Assembly: GCA_009911365.1 (NCBI GenBank)
Contig: QXXF01000009.1
Coordinates: 62,001-126,000, forward strand
Source: Clostridiales bacterium
GTDB lineage: Bacteria > Bacillota > Clostridia > Peptostreptococcales > Anaerovoracaceae
Direction: 5' to 3'
DNA length: 64,000 bases
Positions 16,957-26,234 of the stretch are shown one piece after another. Both the position numbers and the translations under genes were made by a program. Below the pieces are notes generated by a model that did not search any database, was not told the origin of the DNA, and saw only the letters and a program-made list of their open reading frames with translations. How positions within the stretch are numbered: the first letter of the stretch is position 1; every line of letters begins with the position of its first letter.

Positions 16957-17520
16957 TTACGAGAGGAAGTCGTCCTCACCCTCGTCCGCGAAATCGTCCT
17001 CGGCTCTGGTCTTGCCGCCCAAAGGCTCCCCGTCACGGATTTTCTGAAGGTTGTTCAGGCCGCAGGCGATGCCCTTGTTGCCATTGGAATTGAACGCATA
17101 GAAGTTGATGCTCGCCCTGCCGTACACACCGCTGTACACCTCCGATGTGTCGATGATCGGCTGGCGGTTCGCATCCACGATGCCGGGAGCCGTGCTGCTG
17201 TTTGCGTTGACAAAGTACGCATTGGCGTAGGCTTCATCGTCCGGGCGCTCCAGGTCGCCGTCACGGAGCGGGGTTTTCAAAATGGAGAGCGCGGGTACGG
17301 CCTTGCTGCTGCCCTTCAGCTTGGACTGCCCCTCCTCGTAGGCAGCCTGGATCGCGGCTTTGATTTTGTTTACTGTAGCCGTGTCCGACTTCGGGATGAT
17401 GAGCGACACCGAGAACTTCGGCGCGCCGCCGTTGATGGACTTTGCCTGCCACACATTGGCATAGCTCCATCTGGTGCCAGGTCCTGTGATAACTTTTGTC
17501 GGGTTAGTGAAATTTGCCAT
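16957..17520 (-). CDS. DUF2815 protein, likely phage ssDNA-binding protein
   Basis: 187 aa. It begins NPTKVITGPGTRWSYANVWQ, followed by the KFSVSLIIPKSDTATVNKIK strand-helix, YANAYFVNANSS, and VYSGVYGRASINFYAFNSNG. The C-terminal tail is acidic (AEDDFADEGEDDFLS), the feature used by ssDNA-binding proteins to contact partners. DUF2815 is regarded as an OB-fold ssDNA-binding family beside DUF2800 and polymerase A. Its ATG directly follows the DUF2800 stop and its ribosome site lies inside that gene's last codons. Confidence 0.88.
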   Translation of the reverse strand: MANFTNPTKVITGPGTRWSYANVWQAKSINGGAPKFSVSLIIPKSDTATVNKIKAAIQAAYEEGQSKLKGSSKAVPALSILKTPLRDGDLERPDDEAYANAYFVNANSSTAPGIVDANRQPIIDTSEVYSGVYGRASINFYAFNSNGNKGIACGLNNLQKIRDGEPLGGKTRAEDDFADEGEDDFLS

Positions 17521-18654
17521 TTAATTTTCCTCCTTAAAATCGTCTGCGGCGTTTGCCGCATTGTTCATAGCCGGGCGTCTGTCCGACGCGGGTACTAAAG
17601 CCGGTTTGCCCTTTGGTTTTTCAACCAGGTTTCCGAGCAACTTGTCGAATTTTGCCTTTCCGAGCAACTTTGTCATGGCCGTGATGCCGAGAACCTTATG
17701 CTCAAACGGATCGAAGCCCTCCTGTTTTACTGTGTCTGCGACTGCCGTTTCATTGATGTATCTGCGGTTGGAGCGTCCCTCAACCACCTTCCAGCCGTCA
17801 TATTCCACTCCCGCAAGCGCCTGCGCCAAGGCGTATTCCTTCACGTCCGCCGCCCATGCCGCCAGCTCGTCCGCTTTCGCAAGGACGGCGGCGATCTCCG
17901 CATTTTCCAGTTCAGCAGGCATCTCAAAGTCGTACTTTGCCAGTTCGAGGTTGTACTCCGCCCTTTTCCTGCAGGTCGCTTTGACCTTGCAGAACCGGCA
18001 GTGTTCCCCGGCCTTGAAATCTCCCTTGCCGTCATAGGCGAGTTTTGCGATGGGGGCGAGGGTCTCCTCCGCCCATTGGTAAAGGTCAGCCTTTGACATT
18101 GTGGACACACTGACATTCTCCCGGCGCGGCTGGTAGATCGTCATGCAGACCGATGTGATGTCATAAATCCCATCGAAAAGCTCCAGTGCGCCAAGCGCGT
18201 AGCACATCATCTGCGGATTCTCCAGGGCAGAAACTTCCACGCCCCTGCCATACTTGAAATCAATCACATAAAGCGTCCCGTCCGCTACGATCAGGCAGTC
18301 GCCCGTGCCAAAGCCCTCCGGCACATACCCGGAAAAGTCGAGCCGCTGTTCCACAAGGACAACGGGATCCCTGCAGGTGTCCTTCACTTTTTCCACGATT
18401 TCAGAAATATAGGCAGCATAATCATCTGTGCAGCGTTCCATTTCCTCGTCATAGAAAGAGAGTGCCGCAGTCGGGGTTTTGACATCTTTTCCGAGATATT
18501 TCAGCACCTTGTACTCACACAAAGCGTGTGCATCCGAGCCTTCTGCGGCATATTCGCTGCCCTTGTCCTCCACTTCCGCACAGAGTTTTGCGGACGGCGG
18601 GCAGACAAGCCACCGGTGGCTTGAGGATGCGGAAAGAAGTGCATGTTTACCCAT
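17521..18654 (-). CDS. DUF2800 protein, Cas4/RecB-like nuclease
   Basis: 377 aa from ATG 18654, which overlaps the stop of the upstream gene (ATGGGTAA). The frame extends upstream, but the family starts at MGKHALLSASSSHRWLVCPP. Nuclease residues read as GSDAHALCEYKV (His/Glu), GTGDCLIV (Asp), and VIDFKYGRG (Asp-x-Lys), with four cysteines near CRFCKVKATCRKRAEYN that could hold an iron-sulfur cluster as in Cas4. This makes a PD-(D/E)xK exonuclease acting in phage recombination together with the DUF2815 ssDNA-binding protein. Confidence 0.88.
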   Translation of the reverse strand: MGKHALLSASSSHRWLVCPPSAKLCAEVEDKGSEYAAEGSDAHALCEYKVLKYLGKDVKTPTAALSFYDEEMERCTDDYAAYISEIVEKVKDTCRDPVVLVEQRLDFSGYVPEGFGTGDCLIVADGTLYVIDFKYGRGVEVSALENPQMMCYALGALELFDGIYDITSVCMTIYQPRRENVSVSTMSKADLYQWAEETLAPIAKLAYDGKGDFKAGEHCRFCKVKATCRKRAEYNLELAKYDFEMPAELENAEIAAVLAKADELAAWAADVKEYALAQALAGVEYDGWKVVEGRSNRRYINETAVADTVKQEGFDPFEHKVLGITAMTKLLGKAKFDKLLGNLVEKPKGKPALVPASDRRPAMNNAANAADDFKEEN

Positions 18655-19009
18655 TCCCCAGCACCTCCGCTTCCGAAAGCAGGGCTTCATACTCCGCCGG
18701 ATCAACATCCGACAGCCTATCCGCCCCATGCTGTGTGATGAGGTTCCTGACCTCCGCCGTATACCCCGCACGGGATTTTTCCGCCAGCACCATGCGAACT
18801 TCTTCCAGCGTCAGCGGTTTCTTTTCCGGCTCCGCTTCTGCAGGAGCAAGCTCCTGCGCCTTCGGCTTAGGCTCTGCTTTCGTCCTGGTTTTCTTCTTCG
18901 GTTCTTCCTTCGGCTCGCCGCTTGCCATTGCATCTGCAAGTGCCTGCAGGCTGTCTCCCAAAGAGCGGACATCCTCAATGACATCCAAAAGCAACTTAAT
19001 CCTGCTCAT
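18647..19009 (-). CDS. phage accessory protein (rrp5-like annotation family)
   Basis: 120 aa from ATG 19009. The N-terminal helix (MSRIKLLLDVIEDVRSLGDS, then LQALADAM) is followed by a Lys/Pro/Glu linker (~40-75) and a C-terminal helical domain (LTLEEVRMVLAEKSRAGYTA, then GADRLSDV). Such proteins sit upstream of DUF2800 in Clostridia phages and are often labelled rRNA biogenesis protein rrp5 without evidence. The C-terminal segment resembles a small DNA- or protein-binding module. It overlaps the genes on both sides. Confidence 0.6.
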   Translation of the reverse strand: MSRIKLLLDVIEDVRSLGDSLQALADAMASGEPKEEPKKKTRTKAEPKPKAQELAPAEAEPEKKPLTLEEVRMVLAEKSRAGYTAEVRNLITQHGADRLSDVDPAEYEALLSEAEVLGNG

Positions 19010-19208
19010 TTTCCTTTTTCCCTCCTTTGACTTCATGAATTTCTACCGACTCCACACTCTGTCCAGGCGAGAGCAGGTATACCGTTGTGAAATCCCCGAA
19101 AAGCAGATGGAGAAGTCTCATCGGCAGCCTGCAATCCGCGCCTTCCAGTACCCTTGTCCTGGATTTTTCGTCCGTGACATTGATGCGGATTCTATGTTTC
19201 AGCGCCAT
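18996..19208 (-). CDS. small phage protein, unknown function
   Basis: 70 aa from ATG 19208 (MALKHRIRINVTDEKSRTRV), with AAAGGAAG upstream. The frame is open to 19268 but that extension covers the intergenic repeat and lacks a start site. It looks like a small beta-rich fold (CRLPMRLLHLLFGDFTTVYL) ending in a lysine/glutamate tail. Its stop overlaps the next start. No function assigned; it belongs to the early phage operon. Confidence 0.55.
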   Translation of the reverse strand: MALKHRIRINVTDEKSRTRVLEGADCRLPMRLLHLLFGDFTTVYLLSPGQSVESVEIHEVKGGKKENEQD

Positions 19209-19258
19209 ATCCGATATCTTCCTTTCTGCAAGGGTTGTATCGTTTGTCCCTTGCAACC

Positions 19259-19290
19259 CTATAGGCAAAAGGAAATGGCGAAATCCGAAG
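19259..19290 (-). repeat. copy B of the 32-bp phage intergenic repeat
   Basis: Plus-strand CTATAGGCAAAAGG... to ...AAATCCGAAG matches copy A (14396-14427), with one single-base gap in each direction. It begins 2 nt past the stop of the sigma-like gene and precedes the 70-aa gene, so it may act as a promoter or processing element between two cistrons. Confidence 0.45.
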
Positions 19291-19292
19291 TC

Positions 19293-19889
19293 CTATCTGT
19301 ATAAATTTTTCAAAGTTTCATCTCCAGCGATGGCGGCATTGATCTTCTTCACCAGCTGGCCGACTCGGACATCGCTGATGCCGATCTTTTTCCCAGCTTT
19401 CGCTTTAGACAGCCCTTCCATAAACACAAGCCGGTAGACCTTCTGCCACTGCTCCGGCATTGCCGCCACAAGCTCCCGCAGACGGATGATCGTGTCCGGG
19501 ACTTCTTCCTCATCCGATACAGACAGCTGCTCCTCTAGGCGGCTGCTGTCGCCCAGGTCATCGCCGTCAGGATCGGTCTGCCCGTCCAGTGATTCCAATA
19601 CTCGGTGCTTTCCGGGGATTTCATTCGCAAACGGCTCCCTTCCGTATTTCTCCTTGAAATCAGCGATGAACTGCTCCTTCCACTTGTCGTAAATAGGCTG
19701 ATACCATTCCGGCAGCTTGTTTTCCTTGGCGTTGATGTACACCTCGTGGTCGTCCATCTTATGAAGAGCAAGGATATCCACATCCTTAATCCCATGCTCT
19801 CCCGGCTTGTATTCGGTGACAAAATTTCCGTTGTCATCAAATAATTTGTAAGTACCTCTCTTGTCTTGCGGCGTTTTCTTGATTTTCAT
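19293..19889 (-). CDS. sigma-70 region 4-like phage regulator
   Basis: 198 aa from ATG 19889, preceded by AAAGGA. The first ~110 residues (YKLFDDNGNFVTEYKPGEHG and a helical stretch) are not a known sigma region 2. The C-terminal ~70 residues (MPEQWQKVYRLVFMEGLSKA, then KKIGISDVRVGQLVKKI) form a clear sigma region 4-type helix-turn-helix. Proteins like this head early operons of Clostridia phages and conjugative elements. It is probably a transcription activator for the genes that follow. It is the most upstream phage gene visible. Confidence 0.7.
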   Translation of the reverse strand: MKIKKTPQDKRGTYKLFDDNGNFVTEYKPGEHGIKDVDILALHKMDDHEVYINAKENKLPEWYQPIYDKWKEQFIADFKEKYGREPFANEIPGKHRVLESLDGQTDPDGDDLGDSSRLEEQLSVSDEEEVPDTIIRLRELVAAMPEQWQKVYRLVFMEGLSKAKAGKKIGISDVRVGQLVKKINAAIAGDETLKNLYR

Positions 19890-20594
19890 AGGTTGTCCTT
19901 TCCGCCTGCTTGACGGGAAGGACAATAAGGTACAAAAAGCCGGATGCGGTATGCACCCGGTTATCCCATGCCTGAAAAAGGGTATAAGGAATAAAGGGTA
20001 CATGCTACCGCTTCCCCACTGACCGAATCAGCGGAAACAGCTTTATGTATCCAACATTGCCCTTATACGTAATCAGGCTTATTGTGTTTTTTTACTCGGA
20101 GCATTGCTCCATTGACATCTATCAGAAGAACATCAATGTTCCTGATAACTCATATAACGATTTGTGTTTTTAAACAATTTTTGAACCAGCCATTCACTTC
20201 ATGCCTATAGGTAAACCAAACTGCTACATTGAGTCGCTTTCTTCCAAAATACGGTCATTATCACCACACCTTGGACTCTCATGTATTCCCCTGTCCTAAT
20301 GCCCATTCTAAGTTCAAAAATTAATGTGTTTCAGAAAGGCAAATTACTGATAGCAGATTTAGATGCAATAATTGTGAAAAATAAATTTGCGAAGACAGTA
20401 GTAAAATTTACATTTTTATGTTAAAATAAATTAGTGTTTAAATTTCTGCCGTTGTCGCATCGTCTGCCACCTGCTGCAGGACAAAACCTTTCTGCATTAG
20501 GTTCTTTTTCATTATATAAAATCAAGTTGGCACAGCTCGGCGGTGCAGGGCAGGCTTGGATAGGTTTAGATAGTCTTGGATAAGGAGCGGTACA
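19890..20594. other. 705-nt intergenic region between prophage and defence operon
   Basis: No gene is supported here. It marks a shift from GC-rich phage sequence to AT-rich sequence. It contains a hairpin of GAACAT/ATGTTC flanked by TATCA/TGATA (about 20127-20154), a short GGAGCATTGCTCC palindrome near 20098, and an AT-rich stretch (20390-20445) with TTTACA at 20407, where the NACHT promoter may lie. Two TTGGATA words (20557 and 20575) sit just before the AAGGAG site. No integrase or repressor gene is found. Confidence 0.5.
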
Positions 20595-22991
20595 ATGCTG
20601 TTCAATGAATTTGCAAATAAACTATTTTCTGTTTTAGGAAACGGAGCCAGCACCCATGTATTTACTAGGACACTTTTTGATGCCATTACCACGAATAGTG
20701 GAAAAGATATCTTGGATGGCTATACAGACAGCAGCTATAAAGGTTTTTATAATGGACACACGTCCATATCAAGGATTTCAAAGAAAATAAACACCTATGT
20801 CGAACCTATGGAATTTTCCGCATACATAATGGATGAATTTTCAGATGCGGTCAGAGAAAATCTCTGCGCTGTTTTTCATGAAGATATACCAGGCATTGAA
20901 CCCAGCAGTGCCGGTGACGAACTGGCGGCATTGTTTGTTGAAATTATTACACAGGCTGCAGGCGCAAATAAAAAAAGCACCCATAAAGGTGCTTCAAAAT
21001 CCAAGGGCATACCACCCATCCTCTTGGATGTTAATGGTGTCGCTCCCGACCTCGGTACATACGAGGATGGAGTGTTGTATTTAGATAAGAGAATAACAGA
21101 TGAAGATGAGGCGAATCCATTCCAAAAATATCTGGATGCCGCATCATCGTATTACTCTACAAAGAAAACTCTGCTTTATGCCGAAAAGCCGCATCCGTTT
21201 TATGAACTGTATGTATGCAACAACGTTCGCTACAGAAAATTCCGTGCTACGGGAGCGAGGGATTTCAAACCAGAAAAAAACATCAGCAACGCGACCATAG
21301 AAAAGTTAGAGGCCGAATCAAAATATATCATTATTGAAGGCACCGGCGGAATTGGGAAATCCATGCTGCTCACTCATCTGTTTTTATCATCAGCAGAGAA
21401 ATCTGCCGATACTGGAAGTACGCCTTTTTTTCTGTCTCTGAAAAATTACAAAGACACTACCAGCGGAATTGTCGATTTTATATGGAAGTCTGCGAGAGAA
21501 TTTGATGCTGTTATTTCCCAAAATGACATCATTACTGCGCTCCAAGAGAAAAATTTGGTTTTGCTTATGGATGGTCTTGATGAAATTCAAAGTACCATTA
21601 GGGAGAACTTCGATACGGACTTAGAAGCCTTTATCAAGTCCTATCCGGGCAACACTATTGTCATCACATCCCGCCCCGTTTTTTCATTTATCACATACTC
21701 CAAGTTTTCTGTTTTTGACATACAGGAACTTACAAAAGAACAGGCTCTTGAACTCGTACAAAAACTGGAGTTCTGGGATACTGCCGCAAAGGAAAATTTC
21801 ATGAAAGACCTAGACAGGCACTTATATACATCCCACTATCAGTTTGCCAGTAATCCTCTGCTTTTGACGATAATGCTGATGACCTATACCACTTTTGGTG
21901 AAGTTCCTGCAAAGATGCATGTTTTCTATTCAAAAGCATATGAAACAATGGCAAGGCTCCATGATGCCTCGAAAGGAACCTTTAAACGAAAGCTCCATTC
22001 GAAACTAACGCCCGAAGAATTTGCGAAATATTTTGCGGAGTTTTGTGCAAGAACATATACAGAGGAGGTTCTAGAATTCACCGAGAGAACTTTTTCGGCT
22101 TACATGGCAAAGGTTCTGAAAGACAGCTATGCCGAATTTACGGGAGTCCAGCCGCGGGATTTTCTCCTTGACCTTACCGACAACCTCTGTATCATGTACC
22201 GCGAGGGAGAAAAATATTATTTCATTCACCGCTCCTTTCAGGAATATTTCGCAGCAGTACATTTCGCATCTAGTTACGATAATAAGCTGAAAAAGGTCGG
22301 CGATTTTTTCGAGAGGATGCAGCATCGTTCCTACACGGACAGAACTTTCGCCATGCTCTATGACATGATTCCGGCCAAAGTTGAAAGATTTATCTTTTTG
22401 CCATTTCTGGAAAGTCTCATGGCAGATTGTTCCAAGGCAGGGGACGATGAGGAATATTGGGAGTTTTTGGAGCGTATGTATCCTGCCCTTTACTATGAGG
22501 AGGGCGAAACAGGCGATTCCTACCCGAACGAACCGCAGTCTTTTCTGTACCAGTCGATTGTCAGGGAAAAGCTATTGGAAGCGGCTTCTGACCTCGATGA
22601 TTATGGATGGCCAAAACAAATCTATGATTTGCCGACAAAAACATGGGTTTCAGCATACAGGGAATTTACGGATGATGAGGGGTTCTATAATTATCCTGAT
22701 CCAGTTCTGATAAGAGAAGAACTTCTTGAGGATACCACCGTATTTGCAGAAGAAGATCTTCCCTCTCAATATTTCGATTATTTTGGGAGTCCGGATGAAG
22801 TGGGAATCACTGTTGAAATTGAAATATATGAGCTTCGCAAAAATCCAGCAAAGTATGCATGGCTTAGGGATTTCATGGAACAGGCCGAATTTCCGATTCT
22901 TCGGGAATACTGTAATGTCAAAAAATATTATGAGGAACTGAAAGCAAGAATTGAGAAAGAGAACGATTCAAACAGCTTGTTTGACGATTAG
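20595..22991 (+). CDS. NACHT-domain NTPase, defence effector or sensor
   Basis: 798 aa; AAGGAG lies upstream of ATG 20595. Residues ~1-215 are an N-terminal region I cannot assign. The NACHT NTPase has Walker A GTGGIGKS (249-256), Walker B LVLLMDGLDEI (321-331) and ITSRP (357-361), followed by helical domains with FIHRSFQEYFAA (543-554), the winged-helix signature of bacterial NACHT proteins. The acidic ~200-residue C-terminus has no leucine-rich repeats. Bacterial NACHT proteins are known anti-phage STAND NTPases that trigger an effector on sensing infection. It heads an operon with PLD nuclease, Z1 and Vsr genes. Confidence 0.9.
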   Translation: MLFNEFANKLFSVLGNGASTHVFTRTLFDAITTNSGKDILDGYTDSSYKGFYNGHTSISRISKKINTYVEPMEFSAYIMDEFSDAVRENLCAVFHEDIPGIEPSSAGDELAALFVEIITQAAGANKKSTHKGASKSKGIPPILLDVNGVAPDLGTYEDGVLYLDKRITDEDEANPFQKYLDAASSYYSTKKTLLYAEKPHPFYELYVCNNVRYRKFRATGARDFKPEKNISNATIEKLEAESKYIIIEGTGGIGKSMLLTHLFLSSAEKSADTGSTPFFLSLKNYKDTTSGIVDFIWKSAREFDAVISQNDIITALQEKNLVLLMDGLDEIQSTIRENFDTDLEAFIKSYPGNTIVITSRPVFSFITYSKFSVFDIQELTKEQALELVQKLEFWDTAAKENFMKDLDRHLYTSHYQFASNPLLLTIMLMTYTTFGEVPAKMHVFYSKAYETMARLHDASKGTFKRKLHSKLTPEEFAKYFAEFCARTYTEEVLEFTERTFSAYMAKVLKDSYAEFTGVQPRDFLLDLTDNLCIMYREGEKYYFIHRSFQEYFAAVHFASSYDNKLKKVGDFFERMQHRSYTDRTFAMLYDMIPAKVERFIFLPFLESLMADCSKAGDDEEYWEFLERMYPALYYEEGETGDSYPNEPQSFLYQSIVREKLLEAASDLDDYGWPKQIYDLPTKTWVSAYREFTDDEGFYNYPDPVLIREELLEDTTVFAEEDLPSQYFDYFGSPDEVGITVEIEIYELRKNPAKYAWLRDFMEQAEFPILREYCNVKKYYEELKARIEKENDSNSLFDD

Positions 22992-23012
22992 GAAAGGAGC
23001 CGACAGTCCGCG

Positions 23013-23216
23013 ATGAGAATCAGCTACAATAAACTATGGAAACTTTTGATAGACAGAGAAATGAATAAACACGATCTAAAGGTTGCTGCCGGTGTCAGCT
23101 CGGCATCAATAGCGAAACTTGGGAAATGCGAAAATGTTACCACTGATGTGCTTCTAAAAATCTGCGAAGCCCTGAACGTACACATGGATGATATCATGGA
23201 AACGATTGATGATTAA
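23013..23216 (+). CDS. small XRE-family HTH regulator
   Basis: 67 aa, GGAAAGGAG upstream, 21 nt after the NACHT stop. The whole protein is one Cro/CI-type HTH (NKLWKLLIDREMNKHDLKVA, then GVSSASIAKLGKCENVTTDV). Minimal XRE proteins of this type commonly accompany restriction and defence operons, where they act as repressors or timed activators. Here it lies inside the operon between the NACHT and the nuclease genes, so it may set the level of its own transcript. Confidence 0.88.
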   Translation: MRISYNKLWKLLIDREMNKHDLKVAAGVSSASIAKLGKCENVTTDVLLKICEALNVHMDDIMETIDD

Positions 23217-23228
23217 GGAGGATTTGAG

Positions 23229-24389
23229 ATGAAACTGCTTTATTCTGATATTCTTCCGCTTGCAGCAGAAGACGGTCAGCAGACCATAGCTGATTGCTTT
23301 AAGGAACAGCTGACCAAAGCGGACCGCCTGGAAATTGCTGTCGGGTATGTTTCCCGCGCATCGTTAGAGGAACTCGACGAACTGGCGGCAAAATGCAATA
23401 TCGGCACAGTCTGCCTGAACATTGGTATGTATTACATCGAGGGGATGCCGGAAAGTTCCTACCACACAGCTGTAAAAATAAATAGGAAATGGGCTGATGC
23501 CGGAATAGGGGAAATTCGCATGGTCCGTGCTTTCAAATATCACGGGAAAATTTATTGTTTTTATAAAGACAGCAAACCGTTTGCGGCTATCATTGGCTCA
23601 GCAAATCTTGGAGTCCTGAAGCTTGAGGCATCCAACCGCAGGCAATACGAACTCGCATCATTAACTACAGACGCCGATGAATGCCGGGAGATTGCTGAAT
23701 TCCTGAACAAGCTGAAACAACCCAGCTGTTCTGCCAAGATCAGTGATATTTCCGATATGCCGCTGATTTTTGAAAAAAACAACGCACTATCAGGAATTGA
23801 ACTCGTTACAGAGGTTCCGCCCACAAATGTGGAATTCTACAGGCGCTGTGCTGCATATGCGTCATTCATGCTCCCGCTCAAGGTTCCTGCAGCAGCGGAA
23901 CGCCACATGGATGATGGACGGCATTTCACAAAATCCAACATAAATGTTTGTTATGCCGCACCAAGAAGCAGACGAAAATCCCGCGACTGGTACGAAACGC
24001 AGCTGACAGTTGCCAAGGAAATTACCCATATTGATGGGTACCCCCAAAAGAATGTACCATTTTTTATCGTTACTGATGACGGCTATTGGTTCAAAGCACA
24101 TACCACAAGCGATGGAAATAAACAATTTAGCGCAGTTGGTGATGAACTGATTATGGGCAGATGGCTCAAAGGACGTCTTGTCGCAGCAGGACTGGTTGCC
24201 CCAATCAATGATACACAGAAGGATACCGACCGCAAGGGTATGATTACAAAGGAAATCCTGCAGGAATATGGCTGTGAAAATCTATATCTGAAAAAAACAG
24301 GTCAAACCGCCTTGGACGAGGAAGGAAATGAGCTGGATGTCTGGATGCTGTCGTTCAAGCCGGAGGATATGGAAGGAGATGCTGATTGA
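23229..24389 (+). CDS. PLD-superfamily restriction endonuclease (NgoFVII/BfiI-like)
   Basis: 386 aa with GGAGG ahead of ATG 23229. The N-terminal phospholipase D fold has a single half-site: His105-Gly-Lys107 (FKYHGKIYCF) followed by GSANLG (123-128), the HxK...GSxN pattern of NgoFVII- and BfiI-type nucleases, which dimerise to build one metal-independent active site. The C-terminal ~200 residues (from ~TNVEFYRR) should carry DNA recognition, with a WYETQLTV segment and VPFFIVTDDGYWF. It is the likely cutting subunit of this system. Its stop overlaps the Z1 start. Confidence 0.85.
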   Translation: MKLLYSDILPLAAEDGQQTIADCFKEQLTKADRLEIAVGYVSRASLEELDELAAKCNIGTVCLNIGMYYIEGMPESSYHTAVKINRKWADAGIGEIRMVRAFKYHGKIYCFYKDSKPFAAIIGSANLGVLKLEASNRRQYELASLTTDADECREIAEFLNKLKQPSCSAKISDISDMPLIFEKNNALSGIELVTEVPPTNVEFYRRCAAYASFMLPLKVPAAAERHMDDGRHFTKSNINVCYAAPRSRRKSRDWYETQLTVAKEITHIDGYPQKNVPFFIVTDDGYWFKAHTTSDGNKQFSAVGDELIMGRWLKGRLVAAGLVAPINDTQKDTDRKGMITKEILQEYGCENLYLKKTGQTALDEEGNELDVWMLSFKPEDMEGDAD

Positions 24390-26233
24390 TGCAATATTTA
24401 AAAAGTTACTTAAACAGAATAACTGAGCGCGGAAATGCAGGACTGGCAGAATCAATATCTGCCACAGCGGAAGAAGTTGGCGGAAAATACCTGAAAAACT
24501 TTTCATTCACAAGCCACGAAATTGGCCTGCTGTTTGGAAACGTGCAGTCCGGCAAGACGGGACAGATGTTCGGCATCATATGTAAGGCCACCGATTTGGG
24601 TTTCCCGGTCTTTGTCCTGCTCACAACAGATAATGTCGTGCTTCAGCAACAGACGCTCGACCGCGTAAAATCGGATTTGGAGGGATACTGCATCTGCGGA
24701 GAAAACGATGCAGGCATATTCACAGAAAACAGCTTGATTCTCCCAACAATTGTGGTTCTGAAAAAGAATGCGCGTATACTAAAACTATGGGCAAATATCT
24801 TTAGTTCGACAGGCTTTATGCGCGGCAATCCTCTTTTTATCATTGACGATGAGGCAGATGCTGCTTCTCTCAATACACTTATCAACAAAAAAGGACAGTC
24901 ATCTATCAACAAATATTTGGATTCCATCCGCAGCGGTGCTTCAAGTAGCTTGTACCTGCAGGTGACTGGCACACCGCAGGCCATCTTCCTGCAGACGATG
25001 GTATCTGGCTGGCATCCGCTTTTCACTTATTATTTTAACCCAGGAAATGGGTACCTCGGCGGAGATTTCTTTTTCCCGAAAAGCGGCAGGCCCGATTGTG
25101 TTACCTATTTAGACGCTTTAGATCAGGCTGAGCGGGATATTGTAATAAGACATATTCTTGTCTCTGCTCAGATTTTCGCATCTGGCGGCAACGTATCGAA
25201 CTGCCTTATTCATCCAAGCGTCCGGCAGTCTGCCCATCAGAATTTTGCTTCACATATCGAAAAGGAACTGGAGTGGTGCAAGGCAAATCTGAAAGGTGCC
25301 TTTTCTGCGGAACTGAAAAAACAGTATGCTTTGCTTACGCCATCAAAATCTGCCAAGGTATCTTTTGATCAAATTATGGATACTGCCTCTCAGATTTTAA
25401 CAAATGATGAAGCAAAAATTCTTGTTATGAATGGGAAGACAGATGTTGAGAGCAATGAGTATTCTAAGGGATGCAATTTTGTGATTGGCGGAAATACATT
25501 AGGCCGCGGAGTTACTTTTCCAAGCCTGCAGACCTTATATTATACACGGACAGCAAAAAAGCCGCAGGCTGACACCATGTGGCAACACAGCCGGATATTT
25601 GGGTACGACCGCGATCCCGGAATGATGATGGTATATATTGATGAGCGGCTGTATAAGCTGTTTGCGGATATTAACGCCACCAACAATGCCATCATATCAC
25701 AAGTTGAACAGGGCATTGACGATATTAAGATTTATTACCCAGAAGGCTTGAACCCTACCCGGAAGAATGTGCTTGATACCGATCATGTGGCAACTATATC
25801 CGGAGGCACAAACTACTATCCGCTTTCCCCTGATAATGATACCATTGAGCAGATTACTGAGCTTCTTGCTCAATTTTCTGAAAATGAGCCATACTATCAG
25901 GTCAATCTCCGTTTCATAAAAGAAATTTTATCTCATGTTACCGCAGACCCCGATTTCAAGCTGTCATCATTTATGGCCATATTCGACATGATGCTTGCTG
26001 AAGTGCCTACGACGCAGGGAATACTGATCGTCCGCAGGAACAGAGATATTGCCAAAGGAACCGGTGCCCTGCTGTCGCCGAATGACTGGCAGCTTGGCGG
26101 ATCATTCCCGCGCAAAGTTGTCCTCACGATGTATCAGGTCACCGGCACTAAAGGATGGGGAGGAAGATTGCTGTGGGTTCCGAACATTAAACTTCCGCAA
26201 GGTTCGGTCTACTATGATGTGATCGAGGACTGA
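24389..26233 (+). CDS. Z1-domain ATPase of a restriction-like system
   Basis: 614 aa from ATG 24389, overlapping the upstream stop (TGATG). A TTG three bases earlier is also possible. SF2-like motifs are GNVQSGKT (50-57), LFIIDDEADAAS (149-160), TGTP (193-196), GGNTLGRGVTF (367-377) and WQHSRIFGYDRDPG (398-411), the last being the hallmark of the Z1 family. Z1 proteins are known from R-M islands described by Iyer, Abhiman and Aravind with MutL/MORC-like ATPases, Vsr and PLD nucleases and C5 methyltransferases. It is probably the motor that couples target recognition to cleavage. Confidence 0.9.
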   Translation: MQYLKSYLNRITERGNAGLAESISATAEEVGGKYLKNFSFTSHEIGLLFGNVQSGKTGQMFGIICKATDLGFPVFVLLTTDNVVLQQQTLDRVKSDLEGYCICGENDAGIFTENSLILPTIVVLKKNARILKLWANIFSSTGFMRGNPLFIIDDEADAASLNTLINKKGQSSINKYLDSIRSGASSSLYLQVTGTPQAIFLQTMVSGWHPLFTYYFNPGNGYLGGDFFFPKSGRPDCVTYLDALDQAERDIVIRHILVSAQIFASGGNVSNCLIHPSVRQSAHQNFASHIEKELEWCKANLKGAFSAELKKQYALLTPSKSAKVSFDQIMDTASQILTNDEAKILVMNGKTDVESNEYSKGCNFVIGGNTLGRGVTFPSLQTLYYTRTAKKPQADTMWQHSRIFGYDRDPGMMMVYIDERLYKLFADINATNNAIISQVEQGIDDIKIYYPEGLNPTRKNVLDTDHVATISGGTNYYPLSPDNDTIEQITELLAQFSENEPYYQVNLRFIKEILSHVTADPDFKLSSFMAIFDMMLAEVPTTQGILIVRRNRDIAKGTGALLSPNDWQLGGSFPRKVVLTMYQVTGTKGWGGRLLWVPNIKLPQGSVYYDVIED

Positions 26234-26234
26234 T

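Noticed and set aside
20557-20581. TTGGATA repeats and the TATAGCC dyads as a CRISPR array
   Set aside because: Too few copies, no constant spacer length and no cas genes.
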